Numbered from the stretch's first letter, positions 25,761-34,952 are shown. The stretch is 64,000 nt of DNA from Thomasclavelia ramosa DSM 1402 (GCF_014131695.1 NZ_CP036346.1:496001-560000); one strand, 5' to 3'. The notes: generated by a model not told the origin, from the letters alone. Numbers and translations are program-made.

Positions 25761-26931
25761 TTTTGATTCAATAATAAACCGTACTAATACAAACTCCTTA
25801 AAGTATGATTTCACTAGTGAAAGAGAACGTCCTGATGATATTTTACCGTTATGGGTGGCAGATATGGATTTTATCGTTGCTCCAGAAATACAACAACGAT
25901 TATATGATGTGGTAAATCATGGTATTTATGGATATAGTGATAGTAAGGATGGTTATTATCAAGCTATTTATAGTTGGTATCGGTCAAAATTTAATTACGA
26001 AATAAAAAAGGAATGGATAGTTAAGACGCCTGGTGTTGTATTTGCTTTAGCACAAGCAGTGCGGGCATTTACTAAATTGGGTGATGGAGTAATTATTCAA
26101 ACACCAGTATATTATCCTTTTAAAGAAGTAATTATTGATAACGGAAGACGTGTTATAACAAATTCTTTAGTTTTAAAAAACGCTCATTATGAAATAGACT
26201 TTGATGATTTTGAAGAGAAGATTAAGAAAGAAAAAGTAAAATTGTTTATTTTATGTTCGCCACATAATCCAGTTGGTCGAGTTTGGAAAAAAGATGAGCT
26301 ATTAAAATTAGGGCAAATCTGCCTTAAAAATGATGTTAAAATTATTAGTGATGAAATCCATAGTGATTTTATTTATCCGGGGCATCAGCATCATGTTTTT
26401 GCATCATTAAAGACAGAATTACAGAATATTACAATAACCTGTACGGCTCCTACTAAAACTTTTAATTTGGCCGGATTACAAATTTCAAATATTTTTATTG
26501 CCGATGAAAAATTGAGATTACAATTTAAAAAAGCTATTGCCAGTACTGGTTATAGCCAGTGTAATTTGTTTGGATTAGCAGCTTGCCAGACAGCTTATGA
26601 ATCGTGTTCAAGCTGGCTTGAAGATTTAAAGCAATATTTATTTGAAAATACACGGTTTGTAGATGAATATTTGAAAGAACACATACCATTGATAAAGTTG
26701 ATTATCCCGGAGGGAACTTATTTGCTTTGGCTTGATTTTAGAAGATTACAAATTTCAGATAAAGAATTAAATGATTTATTGATTGAACATGCTCGATTAT
26801 GGCTAGATAGTGGAACGATGTTTGGAAAAGAAGGAAAAGGGTTTCAAAGAATTAACATTGCTTGCCCAAGAGCATATTTAAGACAAGCTTTGAATCAATT
26901 GAAAAATGCACTTGAAGAAATTGAATATTAA
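25750..26931 (+). CDS. PatB/MalY-type cystathionine beta-lyase
   Basis: A 393-residue fold-type I PLP enzyme of the MalY/PatB group, which act as C-S beta-lyases on cystathionine and related thioethers. Features are DILPLWVADMDF, KTPGVVFALAQAVRAF, LCSPHNPVGRVW, SDEIHSDFIYPGHQH, and the PLP lysine in CTAPTKTFNLAGLQ (near 233). Together with the preceding enzyme it would complete the pathway from cysteine or homoserine to homocysteine, or release sulfide and ammonia from thioethers. The start overlaps the previous gene; ATG ATG at 25747/25750 are both possible and I used the second for ribosome spacing. Confidence 0.9.
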   Translation: MKSNFDSIINRTNTNSLKYDFTSERERPDDILPLWVADMDFIVAPEIQQRLYDVVNHGIYGYSDSKDGYYQAIYSWYRSKFNYEIKKEWIVKTPGVVFALAQAVRAFTKLGDGVIIQTPVYYPFKEVIIDNGRRVITNSLVLKNAHYEIDFDDFEEKIKKEKVKLFILCSPHNPVGRVWKKDELLKLGQICLKNDVKIISDEIHSDFIYPGHQHHVFASLKTELQNITITCTAPTKTFNLAGLQISNIFIADEKLRLQFKKAIASTGYSQCNLFGLAACQTAYESCSSWLEDLKQYLFENTRFVDEYLKEHIPLIKLIIPEGTYLLWLDFRRLQISDKELNDLLIEHARLWLDSGTMFGKEGKGFQRINIACPRAYLRQALNQLKNALEEIEY

Positions 26932-27205
26932 TATTTTAAGTATCAATTTCTTGAAATATTATTAAAGTAATTATTGGTATAGTGGTTAGTTAGGTATATG
27001 ACTTGTAAAAATGATTTATTATAAAAAACAATGCTCTAACTGAAATGTAGAATAGATTTGTTTTAGTTGATTTGATAAAGATTTCTAAATCTTTGTAATA
27101 GAGATTAAAAGTATAATATATTTAGACTAAAATACTTGAAATCTAGATTTCTTTTGGAGAAACTAATTAAAGTTTAATCAGATTAAATGCTTATTTTTTT
27201 AAATA
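26932..27205. other. AT-rich intergenic stretch without recognised genes
   Basis: No frame with a ribosome binding site is visible. It contains the self-complementary GAAATCTAGATTTC near 27140 followed by TTTT, which might end the sulfur amino acid operon. Nothing else is supported. Confidence 0.5.
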
Positions 27206-27270
27206 TGCTATAATAGTCATATAAGGTATCACGGACCCTCTCCCATATAATTCGTGATACCTTTTATTTT
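27206..27270 (+). ncRNA. Candidate small hairpin RNA with C-rich loop
   Basis: An extended -10 element (TG-C-TATAAT, 27206-27214) is followed about seven bases later by AAGGTATCACG (27223-27233). This pairs perfectly with CGTGATACCTT (27253-27263) and runs into TTATTTT. The 19-nt loop contains CCCTCTCCC, which is complementary to Shine-Dalgarno sequences. The predicted product is about 45 nt, a single hairpin that is its own terminator. It could also be just the terminator of an unseen transcript. Confidence 0.45.
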
Positions 27271-27272
27271 GT

Positions 27273-27831
27273 TTAGAATATATTTTCAATAAAATAATAT
27301 TGCTTAGTATTTATGGTATAAATATAGTACATTTTACTACTATCAGACTGTTCAAATATTTTCCGATAATAAAGTTCATCAAAGTTTGGATGTGTGTTGC
27401 CAGGGACTGATAAAGAATGAAATAGATCAAGAATTTGCTTTTCTAAATAATGATTTTTAGATGTATTGAATCCATGATAAAAATCCATATAGTTTTTATT
27501 TGTAAATACGTAATGACTAAAAAATCAATGTACTAAAAATCATGAAAATAATTATTTTATTTTTTCGATTTATGTTATTGTAACTGTTAATACGATTGTG
27601 AAGATTCATTTCATAGTAATATTGATTATCTTGAGTATTGAGATGTTCACCAGCTAATAATTCGTTAATAGTAATGCCTAAGATATCGCGAAAATCGTGA
27701 TAAAATGAAGCATCGATAAAATTTCGACCATTTTGATATAGCTTTATTTGTTACATTTAGTTTTTCAATCTGGGTTAAGTTTTTTCTTTACAGCATGTCG
27801 CAATAAATTTTCCAATTTTAATACAATCCAT
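27273..27831 (-). pseudogene. Broken Xre/Cro-type regulator
   Basis: Read on the minus strand from 27831, the sequence begins MDCIKIGKFIATC. It can be followed across frameshifts through VTNKAISKW, DILGITINELLAGEHL, and a hydrophobic stretch IIIFMIFS. This is the usual order in helix-turn-helix regulators with a C-terminal membrane or dimer part. Several frameshifts and stops break it, including TAA just after KEKT. The last open piece (27273-27488) may be its C-terminal end or unrelated. Confidence 0.65.
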
Positions 27832-27978
27832 CTATTGATTTCTCCTTTATATTTTGATTATAACGAGTTTTAATTAATTTATAAATCTACCAATAGTTGA
27901 TTTATAAAAACTAATAATAAAATTATTTTTTAAATAGGAAGATTAAGTGATAAAATTATTTGTAAAGGAGCTGATATT

Positions 27979-28797
27979 ATGAATAGCCAGTATAAAATAG
28001 GGGATATTTCACGATTGTTTAATTTATCAAGTGAAATGATTAGGTATTATGAAAAAATGGGAATTATTGATCCTATAAGAGATGAAAAGAATGGGTATCG
28101 CTATTATAGTATTTTTGACATATATATTTTATTAGAATGTTTACAGTATCAGAATTTAGGAATGAAAATAAAAGAAATTCCTAATTTTATTAATTTTAAT
28201 TATAGAGAAAAGCTTCAAAATCAGTTACATATTTTCCAAAGGCGACTAAATAAAGAGATTGATTATAAAGTCATGTTGAAAAAACGAGTCACAGAGTTGG
28301 CAATGCAACTGGAGGTAGCTGATTTAAATTTATCAAATTATTGGGTAAAGAAAATTAATAAAAAATATGCTTTTGATTTTGTAGATGGAATTGGTGATGA
28401 TTATGATAAAGTTAATACTAGTGAAGATAATATTCGATTTTTATTAAATGATAAATATATTAATTTTATTGATAGTTATGTTTGTTTTAATAAAGATAAA
28501 GATGAATGGTATTTTGCTATTGATGAGGAATATTTTAATGGATTAAGTATTTCTTATAAAAAGAAGTATACAATTATTCCGGCTCATTATTGTTTATGCA
28601 CGGTAATAGAAATGGGACCGTTAGGACAGTTTAGTCATGAGTGTTATGAAGCAGCAGTAATGTATGCTCAAGATAAAGGTTATCATGTACAGTTACCAAT
28701 ACGGGGGATTATTAGGGGGCGTGGATATGAAGGTGATCGTTTTAAACGGTATTTAGAAATACAAATTCCGATTATAAAAAACTCTCAAATAGCTTGA
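27979..28797 (+). CDS. MerR-family regulator with effector-binding domain
   Basis: A 272-residue MerR-type activator. The N-terminal winged helix reads YKIGDISRLFNLSSEMIRYYEKMGIIDP (residues 4-31), with a dimer helix after it (to ~115). The C-terminal half looks like a GyrI/BmrR-type small-molecule pocket, with hydrophobic strands such as YTIIPAHYCLCTVIEMG. Such proteins respond to drugs or metabolites. It lies 140 bases upstream of an enoate reductase in the same orientation, so that gene is a likely target. The start is the ATG at 27979 after AAAGGAGCTGATATT. Confidence 0.85.
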   Translation: MNSQYKIGDISRLFNLSSEMIRYYEKMGIIDPIRDEKNGYRYYSIFDIYILLECLQYQNLGMKIKEIPNFINFNYREKLQNQLHIFQRRLNKEIDYKVMLKKRVTELAMQLEVADLNLSNYWVKKINKKYAFDFVDGIGDDYDKVNTSEDNIRFLLNDKYINFIDSYVCFNKDKDEWYFAIDEEYFNGLSISYKKKYTIIPAHYCLCTVIEMGPLGQFSHECYEAAVMYAQDKGYHVQLPIRGIIRGRGYEGDRFKRYLEIQIPIIKNSQIA

Positions 28798-28806
28798 GAG
28801 TTTTTT
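28780..28806 (+). terminator. Terminator of the MerR gene
   Basis: The arms AACTCTCAA (28780-28788) and TTGAGAGTT (28794-28802) are followed by TTTT. The stop codon is inside the hairpin. Confidence 0.85.
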
Positions 28807-28842
28807 ATGTTGTTTTAGTAAAATATATGTGATTAAAAAAGA

Positions 28843-28864
28843 ATATGTGAATAATATCACATAT
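28843..28864. promoter_or_regulatory. TGTGA-N6-TCACA palindrome upstream of an enoate reductase
   Basis: ATATGTGA, six bases, then TCACATAT form a perfect 8-bp inverted repeat. The core TGTGA-N6-TCACA is the type bound by Crp/Fnr family proteins and overlaps the Rex consensus of some Firmicutes. A further half-site (ATATGTGATT) lies at 28825-28834. It is 73 bases before the enoate reductase start codon. Confidence 0.55.
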
Positions 28865-28937
28865 AATAAATTAGAGTTGACCTTCAAATCATTTGATACT
28901 GTAAAATAAAGTTATAAAAGGATTGGAGGATATTAAA

Positions 28938-30878
28938 ATGGCTTTAAAAAAATTATTTACCCCTTATCAAATAGGAACTGTAAAAATTCCTAATCGTTTA
29001 GTAGTTCCGGCAATGGTGACAAATTATTGTACGATTGAAGGTAAAATTACTGAGCGTTATATGAAATATATTGAAGAAAAGGCTAAAGGCGGCTGGGGTT
29101 TGATTATTACTGAGGATTATGCAGTTCAACAATATGGTAAAGGATATCAAAGAATTCCCGGTTTATATAAAGATGAATTGATTGAAGGAAATAAACAATT
29201 AACAACGATGGTTCATAAGTATGAATCAAAAATCTTTTGTCAAATGTATCATCCAGGTAGACAAACTACTAGAATTGCTAATGAAGATCATATGCCAGTT
29301 GCTCCTTCAGCAATTGAATGTCCCTTATGTCAAGAACAACCAAGAGATATCACAGTTGCTGAAATCAATCAATTAGTAAAAGATTTTGGTAGTGCTGCTA
29401 AACGCGCTAAAGAAGCTGGTTTTGATGGAATTGAGCTACACTGTGCCCATGGTTATTTATTAGCGGAGTTTTTATCACCATTTGTCAATAAGCGAGTTGA
29501 TAACTATGGTGGTTGTCTACAGAATAGAGTACGAATAGTTGCTGAAATTTATTTAGAAATGAGAAAACAAGTTGGTGATGATTTTCCAATTATCGTCCGT
29601 CTTTCTGGTAATGAATATGTTCATGGTGGAAGAACTGAAGCAGAAACTTATGAATTATGTATGATTTTTGAAGAATTAGGTTTTGATGGTATTCATATTT
29701 CTAATGGCTCTTATGCTTCACCTGGAAATAGAGCAGTAATTGCTCCAATGTTTACGGAACATGCATTGAATATGGAGATATCAGCACAAGTAAAGAAATT
29801 GGTTGATTTACCAGTAATTGTAACTAATCGAATTAACGATCCGCAAATGGCAGATACATTAATTAACATGGATAAAGCTGATTTTATTGGAATGGGGCGT
29901 GGTTCATTGACTGATCCAGATTTACCTAATAAAGCAAAGGCAGAAAAATATGGGAATATTAAAATGTGTATCGGGTGTCTACAAGGATGTGAAATGCCAT
30001 TATTTTTTAATCAAGAAGTCACTTGCTTAGTTAATCCACGGGTAGGACGTGAATATGAAAATTCAATGAACATTGTAGAAAAAGCAAAAAAAGTAATGAT
30101 TGTTGGAGGGGGACCTGCTGGTCTGCAGGCGGCTGAAACTGCGGCAATGATAGGTCACAATGTAACTGTTTATGAGGCTCAGGAAGAAGTTGGCGGTCAA
30201 TTTAGATCTGCAGCTTATCCAATTGGTAAAGGAGAATTAACAACATTAATATCTGTATTTAAAAAGAATTTAGAGGATCTGCATGTAAAAGTACATTTAA
30301 ATACTTTAGTAACAAAAGAGATGATTGAACAAGAAAACCCGGATGCTATTATTTTGGCTACTGGAGCAAGACCGCTGGTGCCGGCAGTCAAAGGTATCGA
30401 TAAAGAAAATGTAGTCAATGCTGAAGATGTGTTATTAGGAAAAATCGCTACAAAAGTTGAGCATATCGTTGTTTGCGGAGGGGGCGAAGTTGGTTGTGAA
30501 ACTGCCACATTTATTGCTCAAACGCATCGTCATGTAACAGTTCTAGAAATGAAACCAGCTGTTTTGACTGATATGGATCCCATTAATATGAGCTGTCTAT
30601 TACCAATTATGAATGAATCAGGAGTAACTGCCAGAGCTAATTGTACTGTGACAGAAATTTTAGATGATGGAGTGGCATTTATTAATGAACAGGGAGAAAA
30701 AGAAGTTATTTCTGCTGACTTAGTTGTCTTAGCATTTGGATATAAAGCCTATAATCCGTTAGAAAAAATTGCAAATGAATTATGTGAAGATGTTCAAGTA
30801 GTAGGTGGCGCAATTAAGGCAGGTAATGCTTTACCAGCAGTTAAAGAAGGTTATGAAGCTGCTTTAAATATAAAATAA
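28938..30878 (+). CDS. 2-enoate reductase-like FMN/[4Fe-4S]/FAD enzyme (copy 1)
   Basis: A 646-residue enzyme of the 2,4-dienoyl-CoA reductase/2-enoate reductase family (same layout as FadH, BaiCD/BaiH). Residues 1-335 are an old-yellow-enzyme FMN barrel, with HCAHGYLLAEFLSP carrying the canonical catalytic Tyr (near 168). An iron-sulfur motif follows: Cys344, Cys347, Cys351, Cys363 (C-x2-C-x3-C-x11-C). The C-terminal half has two dinucleotide loops, IVGGGPAGLQAAE and VVCGGGEVGCETA, for FAD and NAD(P)H. It reduces an activated C=C bond in some alpha,beta-unsaturated acid, ketone or CoA ester. The ATG at 28938 follows GGAGGATATTAAA. Confidence 0.9.
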   Translation: MALKKLFTPYQIGTVKIPNRLVVPAMVTNYCTIEGKITERYMKYIEEKAKGGWGLIITEDYAVQQYGKGYQRIPGLYKDELIEGNKQLTTMVHKYESKIFCQMYHPGRQTTRIANEDHMPVAPSAIECPLCQEQPRDITVAEINQLVKDFGSAAKRAKEAGFDGIELHCAHGYLLAEFLSPFVNKRVDNYGGCLQNRVRIVAEIYLEMRKQVGDDFPIIVRLSGNEYVHGGRTEAETYELCMIFEELGFDGIHISNGSYASPGNRAVIAPMFTEHALNMEISAQVKKLVDLPVIVTNRINDPQMADTLINMDKADFIGMGRGSLTDPDLPNKAKAEKYGNIKMCIGCLQGCEMPLFFNQEVTCLVNPRVGREYENSMNIVEKAKKVMIVGGGPAGLQAAETAAMIGHNVTVYEAQEEVGGQFRSAAYPIGKGELTTLISVFKKNLEDLHVKVHLNTLVTKEMIEQENPDAIILATGARPLVPAVKGIDKENVVNAEDVLLGKIATKVEHIVVCGGGEVGCETATFIAQTHRHVTVLEMKPAVLTDMDPINMSCLLPIMNESGVTARANCTVTEILDDGVAFINEQGEKEVISADLVVLAFGYKAYNPLEKIANELCEDVQVVGGAIKAGNALPAVKEGYEAALNIK

Positions 30879-30910
30879 TTATCTAATAGCATAATTTAAA
30901 TCTTAAAAGA

Positions 30911-30941
30911 AAAAGAGCATTCGTTATGAATGCTCATTATT
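30911..30941 (-). terminator. Hairpin between copy 1 and the 42-residue small gene
   Basis: The arms GAGCATTC (30915-30922) and GAATGCTC (30928-30935). The T-rich tail is better on the minus strand, so it mainly ends the small gene; it may also serve the convergent reductase. Confidence 0.7.
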
Positions 30942-30943
30942 AT

Positions 30944-31072
30944 TTATTTCTTTTTAAAAAACTTAAAGAATTTTGAAAAGTTTTCACAATTGAAATATCC
31001 TTCATCACGAACCCAAGTTGGGCAAGTATCAAAGTTGTCAGTTAGTACGTAATATCCATAAGAAATGTTCAT
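30944..31072 (-). CDS. Small 42-residue protein of unknown function
   Basis: This short gene starts with an ATG at 31072 behind a very strong ribosome binding site (GGAGGGACATAAC). It encodes MNISYGYYVLTDNFDTCPTW followed by VRDEGYFNCENFSKFF and a Lys-rich tail. It is aromatic-rich with two Cys and no membrane helix. Its own terminator follows directly. It diverges from the PucR-type regulator, with a 25-nt palindrome in the shared upstream region, so the two are probably co-regulated. I do not recognise the family. Confidence 0.6.
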   Translation of the reverse strand: MNISYGYYVLTDNFDTCPTWVRDEGYFNCENFSKFFKFFKKK

Positions 31073-31167
31073 GTTATGTCCCTCCTAGATGTTCTATTTT
31101 TAATACAATTATATTATATATTAATATTTTAATAATTATAGAGACAGAAATAATAAAAAAATAAGAT

Positions 31168-31192
31168 TTATTTGTGCATCATGCACAAATAA
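31168..31192. promoter_or_regulatory. Perfect 25-nt palindrome in the divergent region before the PucR-type gene
   Basis: TTATTTGTGCAT (31168-31179) and its exact complement (31181-31192) flank a single C. It lies directly upstream of a possible -10 (TAAAAT, 31196-31201) and 32 bases before the regulator's start codon. It is a likely operator for autoregulation. Confidence 0.65.
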
Positions 31193-31223
31193 TGGTAAAA
31201 TAAATATAAAGGAAGTGAGTAAA

Positions 31224-32423
31224 ATGGGATTTACGATTGAAGATGCGTTAGTACAAACTCAAGAGCAATATCATTTAAAATTGTTAGCTGGTCGTGAGGG
31301 CTGTTCAAATGCGATGAGTTGGGTTCACATGATTGAGGATACGACAATTATTCAACAATTATGGGGAAAAGAATTGGCAGTTACAACAGGTTTAGGATTT
31401 CAAAGTCACGATTCGTTATTTGATTTTATCAAGTGTTTGGTTAAATACCATAGTGTTGGATTAGTTATCAATACAGGTAAATATATATTTGAAATTCCTC
31501 AAGATATAATTGACTATTGTAATGAGCAGGATTTTCCGCTGTTAACGACACCCTGGGAAGTACACATGGCAGATTTAATTAAGGATTTTAGTATGCGCTG
31601 TTTATATTCACAACGAGAAGACAATCAGATTTCAAAATTATTTCAGAATGTTTTTACAACTCCTCAAGTTGTTGAGGAGGTTCGGCAGCAATTGTTAGGT
31701 GCATTTGATGTGGATGGTTTTTTTCAAGTTGTTTTAATTGGAATTGAAGATTCTGATCAGTTTGATGCAATTGAACGACGTAGAGTTTCTTTTCAATTGG
31801 AATTATGTTTTGAAAAAATACAAAGCCCATATACATTTTTTTGGTTTGATGGATATTTTGTATTAATTGTAAATAATTTAGATCCGGATTCATTAGAGAA
31901 AATTACTGATAAAATGTATAAAAGAACAAAGAAGCGAATGCCTTCAAGATTTATTCACTTAGGTATTGGAACGCCAATGACAGATTTTAGACAAGTAATC
32001 TTAAGTTATAAACGAGCTCGAGCTGCAGTTGCAATGGCAGAACAATTTAAATATCCGATGATTCTTTTTGAAGAGATGGGAGTTTATCAAATCTTATTTT
32101 CAATCGAGGATAAACAAATTTTATCAGGAATGTATCAGCATTTATTAAAGCCTTTAATAGATTATGATCAAAAACATCATAGTGAATTAGAAAAGACATT
32201 GTTCTATTACCTGATTCATGATGGCAGTCAAGTAGCGATGGCCAAAAATTTATATATGCACCGAAATACGATTAATTATAGAATGACTAAAGTCAAGGAA
32301 TTATTAAATTGCCAGTTAGATACATTTGAAGAAAAAATGCCATATATGTTAGCTTTATATATCAAAAAAGTCATTCAAGAAGATATTAACAAAGATAAAG
32401 ATTTATTTGCTGCAATACAATAA
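31224..32423 (+). CDS. PucR-family transcriptional regulator
   Basis: A 399-residue regulator with the PucR layout. The N-terminal ligand domain (GFTIEDALVQTQEQYHLKLLAG...MSWVHMIED) comes first, then a GGDEF-like middle (residues ~140-290), and a C-terminal helix-turn-helix with MAKNLYMHRNTINYRMTKVKELL (PF13556-type). Relatives control purine, amino acid or aromatic catabolism. The start is the ATG at 31224; the GTG nine bases earlier is part of the ribosome binding region AAGGAAGTGAG. It lies close to enoate reductase copy 1 and the 42-residue gene, which may be targets. Confidence 0.88.
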   Translation: MGFTIEDALVQTQEQYHLKLLAGREGCSNAMSWVHMIEDTTIIQQLWGKELAVTTGLGFQSHDSLFDFIKCLVKYHSVGLVINTGKYIFEIPQDIIDYCNEQDFPLLTTPWEVHMADLIKDFSMRCLYSQREDNQISKLFQNVFTTPQVVEEVRQQLLGAFDVDGFFQVVLIGIEDSDQFDAIERRRVSFQLELCFEKIQSPYTFFWFDGYFVLIVNNLDPDSLEKITDKMYKRTKKRMPSRFIHLGIGTPMTDFRQVILSYKRARAAVAMAEQFKYPMILFEEMGVYQILFSIEDKQILSGMYQHLLKPLIDYDQKHHSELEKTLFYYLIHDGSQVAMAKNLYMHRNTINYRMTKVKELLNCQLDTFEEKMPYMLALYIKKVIQEDINKDKDLFAAIQ

Positions 32424-32547
32424 TCATAGCTAACAGTTCATATTAGATTTCTATGTTTCATTTTTTGACACAACCAAAAATTATATAGTATTTATATTTT
32501 TTTTAACTATGATAACTTTAAAGTGTTAAGAAATGAGGGATTAAATA

Positions 32548-33441
32548 ATGAAATATTTATGTTTAGATTTTGGTGGCACCGGAGTTAAATATGCAATTAT
32601 TGATGAAAACTTTCAGTTATATGATGTAAATAAAGAAAATAAAATATTTCAAAGTCATGATGAAATGATTACCTGGGTAGTGGATTTATTTAAAACTATA
32701 CACATGAAATTATCCGGAATTGCGATTAGTTATTGTGGGGAAATGAATCCCTTTACAGGTTTAATAAAAAATGGTGGTAGTTATAGATTTAATGATAATA
32801 AAAATATTAAACAAATCCTTTGGAGTAAATGCCACGTACCAGTTTCGATTGAAAATGATGGTAATTGTGCGGCATTAGCAGAATTGTATAGAGGCTCATT
32901 AAAAGAAACGAGTAATGGGGCAGTACTAGTATTGGGTACTGGAGTTGGATGCGCAATTATTATTAACGGGGAATTATATCGTGGGTGTAATTATTTTGCT
33001 GGAGCAGCTACGTTTTCTTTAATTGATTCTAAACATGACTTTGATTGGCAAAATACATTTGGATTGATTGGCGGTGTAGGTTATTTAACGAGAAATTATG
33101 AAAAACGATTTGCATTAGAGCGAAATTCGATCGATGGATTAGCCTTTTTTAACAAGGCTAATCATAATGATATTGCTAGTTTAGAAATACTACGGGATTA
33201 TACTAAAAATCTTGCAAGATATATTTTTAATATGCAAATGTTATTAGATTTAGAGAATATTAGTATTGGTGGAGGGATTAGTACTCAGCCGTTATTATTA
33301 ACAATGTTAAAGAAAGAAGTGAGTGATTTATTTGATTGCATCCCAGTTCCGGTAACTCCACCAGAGATCAAAGTGTGTCATTATTATAATGATGCAAATT
33401 TGATTGGAGCTTTTTGCTGGTACAAGAAAGCTAATTTTTAA
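32548..33441 (+). CDS. ROK-family sugar kinase or regulator
   Basis: A 297-residue ROK protein. The phosphate-1 loop LDFGGTGVKYAIID is at the N terminus. ENDGNCAALAELYRGS with the catalytic Asp follows near 110, and VLGTGVGCAIIINGELYRGC is the ATP loop. The usual ROK zinc motif (CxCGxxGC) is not visible, as in some atypical ROK kinases. It has no DNA-binding domain, so it is a kinase of a hexose or amino sugar rather than a repressor. It heads a set of genes for two RpiR-like regulators and a PTS permease. Confidence 0.87.
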   Translation: MKYLCLDFGGTGVKYAIIDENFQLYDVNKENKIFQSHDEMITWVVDLFKTIHMKLSGIAISYCGEMNPFTGLIKNGGSYRFNDNKNIKQILWSKCHVPVSIENDGNCAALAELYRGSLKETSNGAVLVLGTGVGCAIIINGELYRGCNYFAGAATFSLIDSKHDFDWQNTFGLIGGVGYLTRNYEKRFALERNSIDGLAFFNKANHNDIASLEILRDYTKNLARYIFNMQMLLDLENISIGGGISTQPLLLTMLKKEVSDLFDCIPVPVTPPEIKVCHYYNDANLIGAFCWYKKANF

Positions 33442-33496
33442 ATGAATAAATTTAATTAATATTATATAATGGTAATAATGAGTGGAGGAAGATAAT

Positions 33497-34261
33497 ATGT
33501 TTATGTGCTTAGCTTATTTTTTATCAATTGTTAATAACTCTAATAATAAAGATTTAAATTATTATATTGCCAAATATATTATAGAAAATATTAATCATAT
33601 AGGAAGTATTACTTTACAAGATGTGGCTGATGGCTGTTTTGTTTCAGTTCCAACAGTAAAACAGTTTTTAAAAAAATTTGGTTATTCTAATTATTCGATT
33701 TTTAAAGAAAGATTAGAAAGTGAATTGGATGTTCGTAAAGATCAAATATATCGAGGTTATAAGATTTTTAACAAAAAACGATTAGCTGCGGCGGTTTCAC
33801 ATTTAGTTGATTATCCATTAGAATTCAATGATAAAATGAAATTAAAGTTGATCATTAAAGAAATAGCTCAAAGTCAGAGAGTTATTATTGTTGCTTCCCC
33901 TACGATAACTCCAATTCTTTTTAATTTTCAAATTGATATGATTTCAATGGGGAAGACAGTGATAATGTCGTCTTTATTAAAAGATAATTCTATTGAAATA
34001 GAGGATAATGATTTAATTATATTGATTTCAGGTACTGGTAGACTTTTTTTATCTGATGATAATTTAGTGTCGATTTTAGGAAATAAAGCTAATAAAGTTA
34101 TTATTTTTTCAGGCGAAACAAAAATAAATTTTCATTACAATGTTTTTGAGGTAATTAATATATTATCTAATAATGAAATGTTTGAGACTGAGTATTTGTT
34201 GTTGTATTATTTTGATTTGATTAAATTTTATTATCACGAGATTATTTATCAGGAGCAGTGA
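33497..34261 (+). CDS. RpiR-family regulator (first of two)
   Basis: A 254-residue regulator with an N-terminal RpiR helix-turn-helix: ITLQDVADGCFVSVPTVKQFLKKFGYSNYSIFKERL (residues ~40-75). The C-terminal part is SIS-like (RVIIVASPTITPILFNF, DLIILISGTG) and would bind a sugar phosphate. The start is the ATG at 33497 after GGAGGAAGATA. It is followed four bases later by a second, shorter relative, so the two may form a heteromer or control one another. Confidence 0.82.
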   Translation: MFMCLAYFLSIVNNSNNKDLNYYIAKYIIENINHIGSITLQDVADGCFVSVPTVKQFLKKFGYSNYSIFKERLESELDVRKDQIYRGYKIFNKKRLAAAVSHLVDYPLEFNDKMKLKLIIKEIAQSQRVIIVASPTITPILFNFQIDMISMGKTVIMSSLLKDNSIEIEDNDLIILISGTGRLFLSDDNLVSILGNKANKVIIFSGETKINFHYNVFEVINILSNNEMFETEYLLLYYFDLIKFYYHEIIYQEQ

Positions 34262-34265
34262 TAAA

Positions 34266-34952
34266 ATGATCGATATACTTTTAGATATATCAATGAATGC
34301 AAAAATCAATAATACGGATCAAATTCTTGTTAAATATTTTTTAAACCAAAGGGAAAAGCTAATAGAACTATCTTTAGAGGATGTTATTTATGATACCGGT
34401 CTATCTAAATCATCAATCATTAGATTTTGTAAAAGTATAAAAACTAGTCATTTCACGGATTTTAAAAAGACTTTTGTAAGAGAATTTAATGCTGTGATTT
34501 GTGATTTTATTTATTTGCTCGATGATCGTGATAAACTTGATGATTTAGTTATAGCATGTAATCATTGTCATCAAATTATTTTATTTGGTGAGCGAGAAGC
34601 AATGTTGATTTGGAAAATGTATTTGAAATATTTTTATGTATTAGGTTATGATATTTATATAATTAATGAAGAAGATAACAATTTAGCTATTAATATGGAT
34701 GAACATACGTTATATTTTTATAGTCATCTTCAGATAAGTTTAGAAAAATACTATGATTATAATATATCCAATGCTTTGATCAGGAATATTTATAGACATT
34801 TAAATGACGAAAATAATTATATCATATCTTTAAAGAGCTCGTATACTCATAAACGTTTTTTAGAGATACACGAACAGCCAAGGATTAAGAAGAAATTTGA
34901 ATTAATGAAGATTATTGAAAGCTTATTAGCAAGATTAAATAACCAAGGATAA
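34266..34952 (+). CDS. RpiR-like regulator (second of two)
   Basis: A 228-residue protein. LSLEDVIYDTGLSKSSIIRFCKSIKTSHFTDFKKTF is an RpiR-type helix-turn-helix (residues ~38-75). The rest is a shortened SIS-like fold with HQIILFGEREAMLIWKMYLKYF. The ATG is four bases after the first regulator's stop, so they are one unit. A hairpin terminator follows before the permease gene. Confidence 0.78.
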   Translation: MIDILLDISMNAKINNTDQILVKYFLNQREKLIELSLEDVIYDTGLSKSSIIRFCKSIKTSHFTDFKKTFVREFNAVICDFIYLLDDRDKLDDLVIACNHCHQIILFGEREAMLIWKMYLKYFYVLGYDIYIINEEDNNLAINMDEHTLYFYSHLQISLEKYYDYNISNALIRNIYRHLNDENNYIISLKSSYTHKRFLEIHEQPRIKKKFELMKIIESLLARLNNQG

